From: Treponema sp.
Lineage (GTDB): Bacteria > Spirochaetota > Spirochaetia > Treponematales > Breznakiellaceae
DNA: 45,301 nucleotides
Reading direction: 5' to 3'
Assembly: GCA_031286095.1 (NCBI GenBank)
Contig: JAITUY010000107.1
Coordinates: 1-45,301 of the forward strand
Positions 45,042 through 45,301 of the stretch are shown in pieces; position 1 is the stretch's first letter, and each line of letters begins with the position of its first letter. The translations under genes were made by a program, and so were the position numbers. The notes under the pieces were generated by a model. It saw nothing but the letters and a program-made list of their open reading frames with translations. It ran no database searches and was not told the DNA's origin.

Positions 45042-45072
45042 AAGACCAAAGCTAACAGAACAAAAATAATAA

Positions 45073-45301
45073 TTTGCGCCTCTGCGGGAGATTTTTTCTG
45101 TAAAAAAATTAACAGAGAGACATCTCGCAGAGGCGCGGAGACGCAAAGGTGCAGAGTTGTTGTTTGATATATTTATCTTTTTCTTAAAGATTTTCGTTTT
45201 AAGATTATTGTGGGGGTATAAAAAAGAATTAACGTACCAAAACTTTGCGCCTCTGCGCCTCCGTGGGAGATTTTTTCTGTAAAAAAACTAACAGAGAGAC
45301 A
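45073..45301. repeat. dispersed repeat block at the window end
   Basis: A 50-base piece (tttgcgcctctgcgggagat, then ctgtaaaaaaattaacagag) at 45073-45122 recurs at 45244-45301 with 8 added bases. Between them lies a left arm (tctcgcagaggcgcggagac) and an AT-rich core that is an inverted relative of the core at 2306-2601. The block runs out of the window. Confidence 0.8.

Noticed and set aside
45073-45301. Possible CRISPR array at the window end
   Set aside because: The repeated pieces are few, of unequal length and arranged as inverted arms, with no regular spacers and no cas gene.

Overview
The window looks like chromosomal DNA of a host-associated spirochaete of the Treponema/Breznakiella group. 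This is an inference from gene content: an mreB-mreC-mreD-PBP2-rodA operon followed by a two-part radical SAM protein, a single-chain 1231-residue PurL, a PurN with a CGNGFYG loop, loose spirochaete-type lipoboxes, and many intergenic 'cgcagaggcgcagag' repeats. No 16S rRNA gene is present, so the species is not fixed.

Region by region: (1) 1-2180 is accessory DNA: the 3' end of an RHS gene whose AT-rich tip is probably a toxin, an overlapping lipoprotein that is probably its immunity partner, and a small XRE-type regulator on the minus strand. (2) 2306-2601 is a tandem copy of the intergenic repeat just before recA. (3) 2737-9958 holds recA, a stand-alone receiver protein and a tightly overlapped purine operon, purE-purC-purF-purM-purN-purD. 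(4) 10016-17585 runs through a TPR protein, a YkgJ-type Cys-cluster protein, a metallo-beta-lactamase-fold hydrolase, mltG, dnaG, rpoD and a zinc-ribbon coiled-coil protein. (5) 17821-18275 is the RNase P RNA gene with an unusually long perfect hairpin. (6) 18361-27389 is the cell-shape operon: a TPR membrane protein, mreB, mreC, mreD, mrdA, rodA and a radical SAM protein. (7) 34482 down to 27647, minus strand, is scpA-scpB-rluB-cmk-rpsA followed by a sigma-54-type AAA+ activator, a TPR membrane protein and a lipoprotein. (8) 34612-40008 carries an AT-rich GNAT gene and purL, flanked by direct repeats and gene debris. (9) 40009-45041 holds purH (minus), tRNA-Leu(GAG) (minus), a 938-residue ankyrin lipoprotein and tRNA-Arg(CCG). 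The window ends in another repeat block.

How the genes work together: purE, C, F, M, N, D, L and H cover most of de novo IMP synthesis; purB and purK are not in the window. dnaG, rpoD, rnpB, rpsA and recA are core information-processing genes. mltG, mreBCD, mrdA and rodA drive and shape peptidoglycan growth. scpA and scpB serve chromosome segregation.

The most interesting signals are about gene starts and repeats. Four promoter-proximal genes (18361, scpA, purL and the ankyrin gene) have -10-like boxes 1-13 bases before the ATG and no Shine-Dalgarno, which suggests leaderless or nearly leaderless mRNAs. rluB appears to start at an ATT codon behind a very strong Shine-Dalgarno. A second small repeat has been fused onto the GNAT reading frame. 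No CRISPR array, insertion sequence, prophage or clearly new multi-gene defence system was seen; the RHS tip and its lipoprotein partner are the best candidate for an undescribed toxin-immunity pair.
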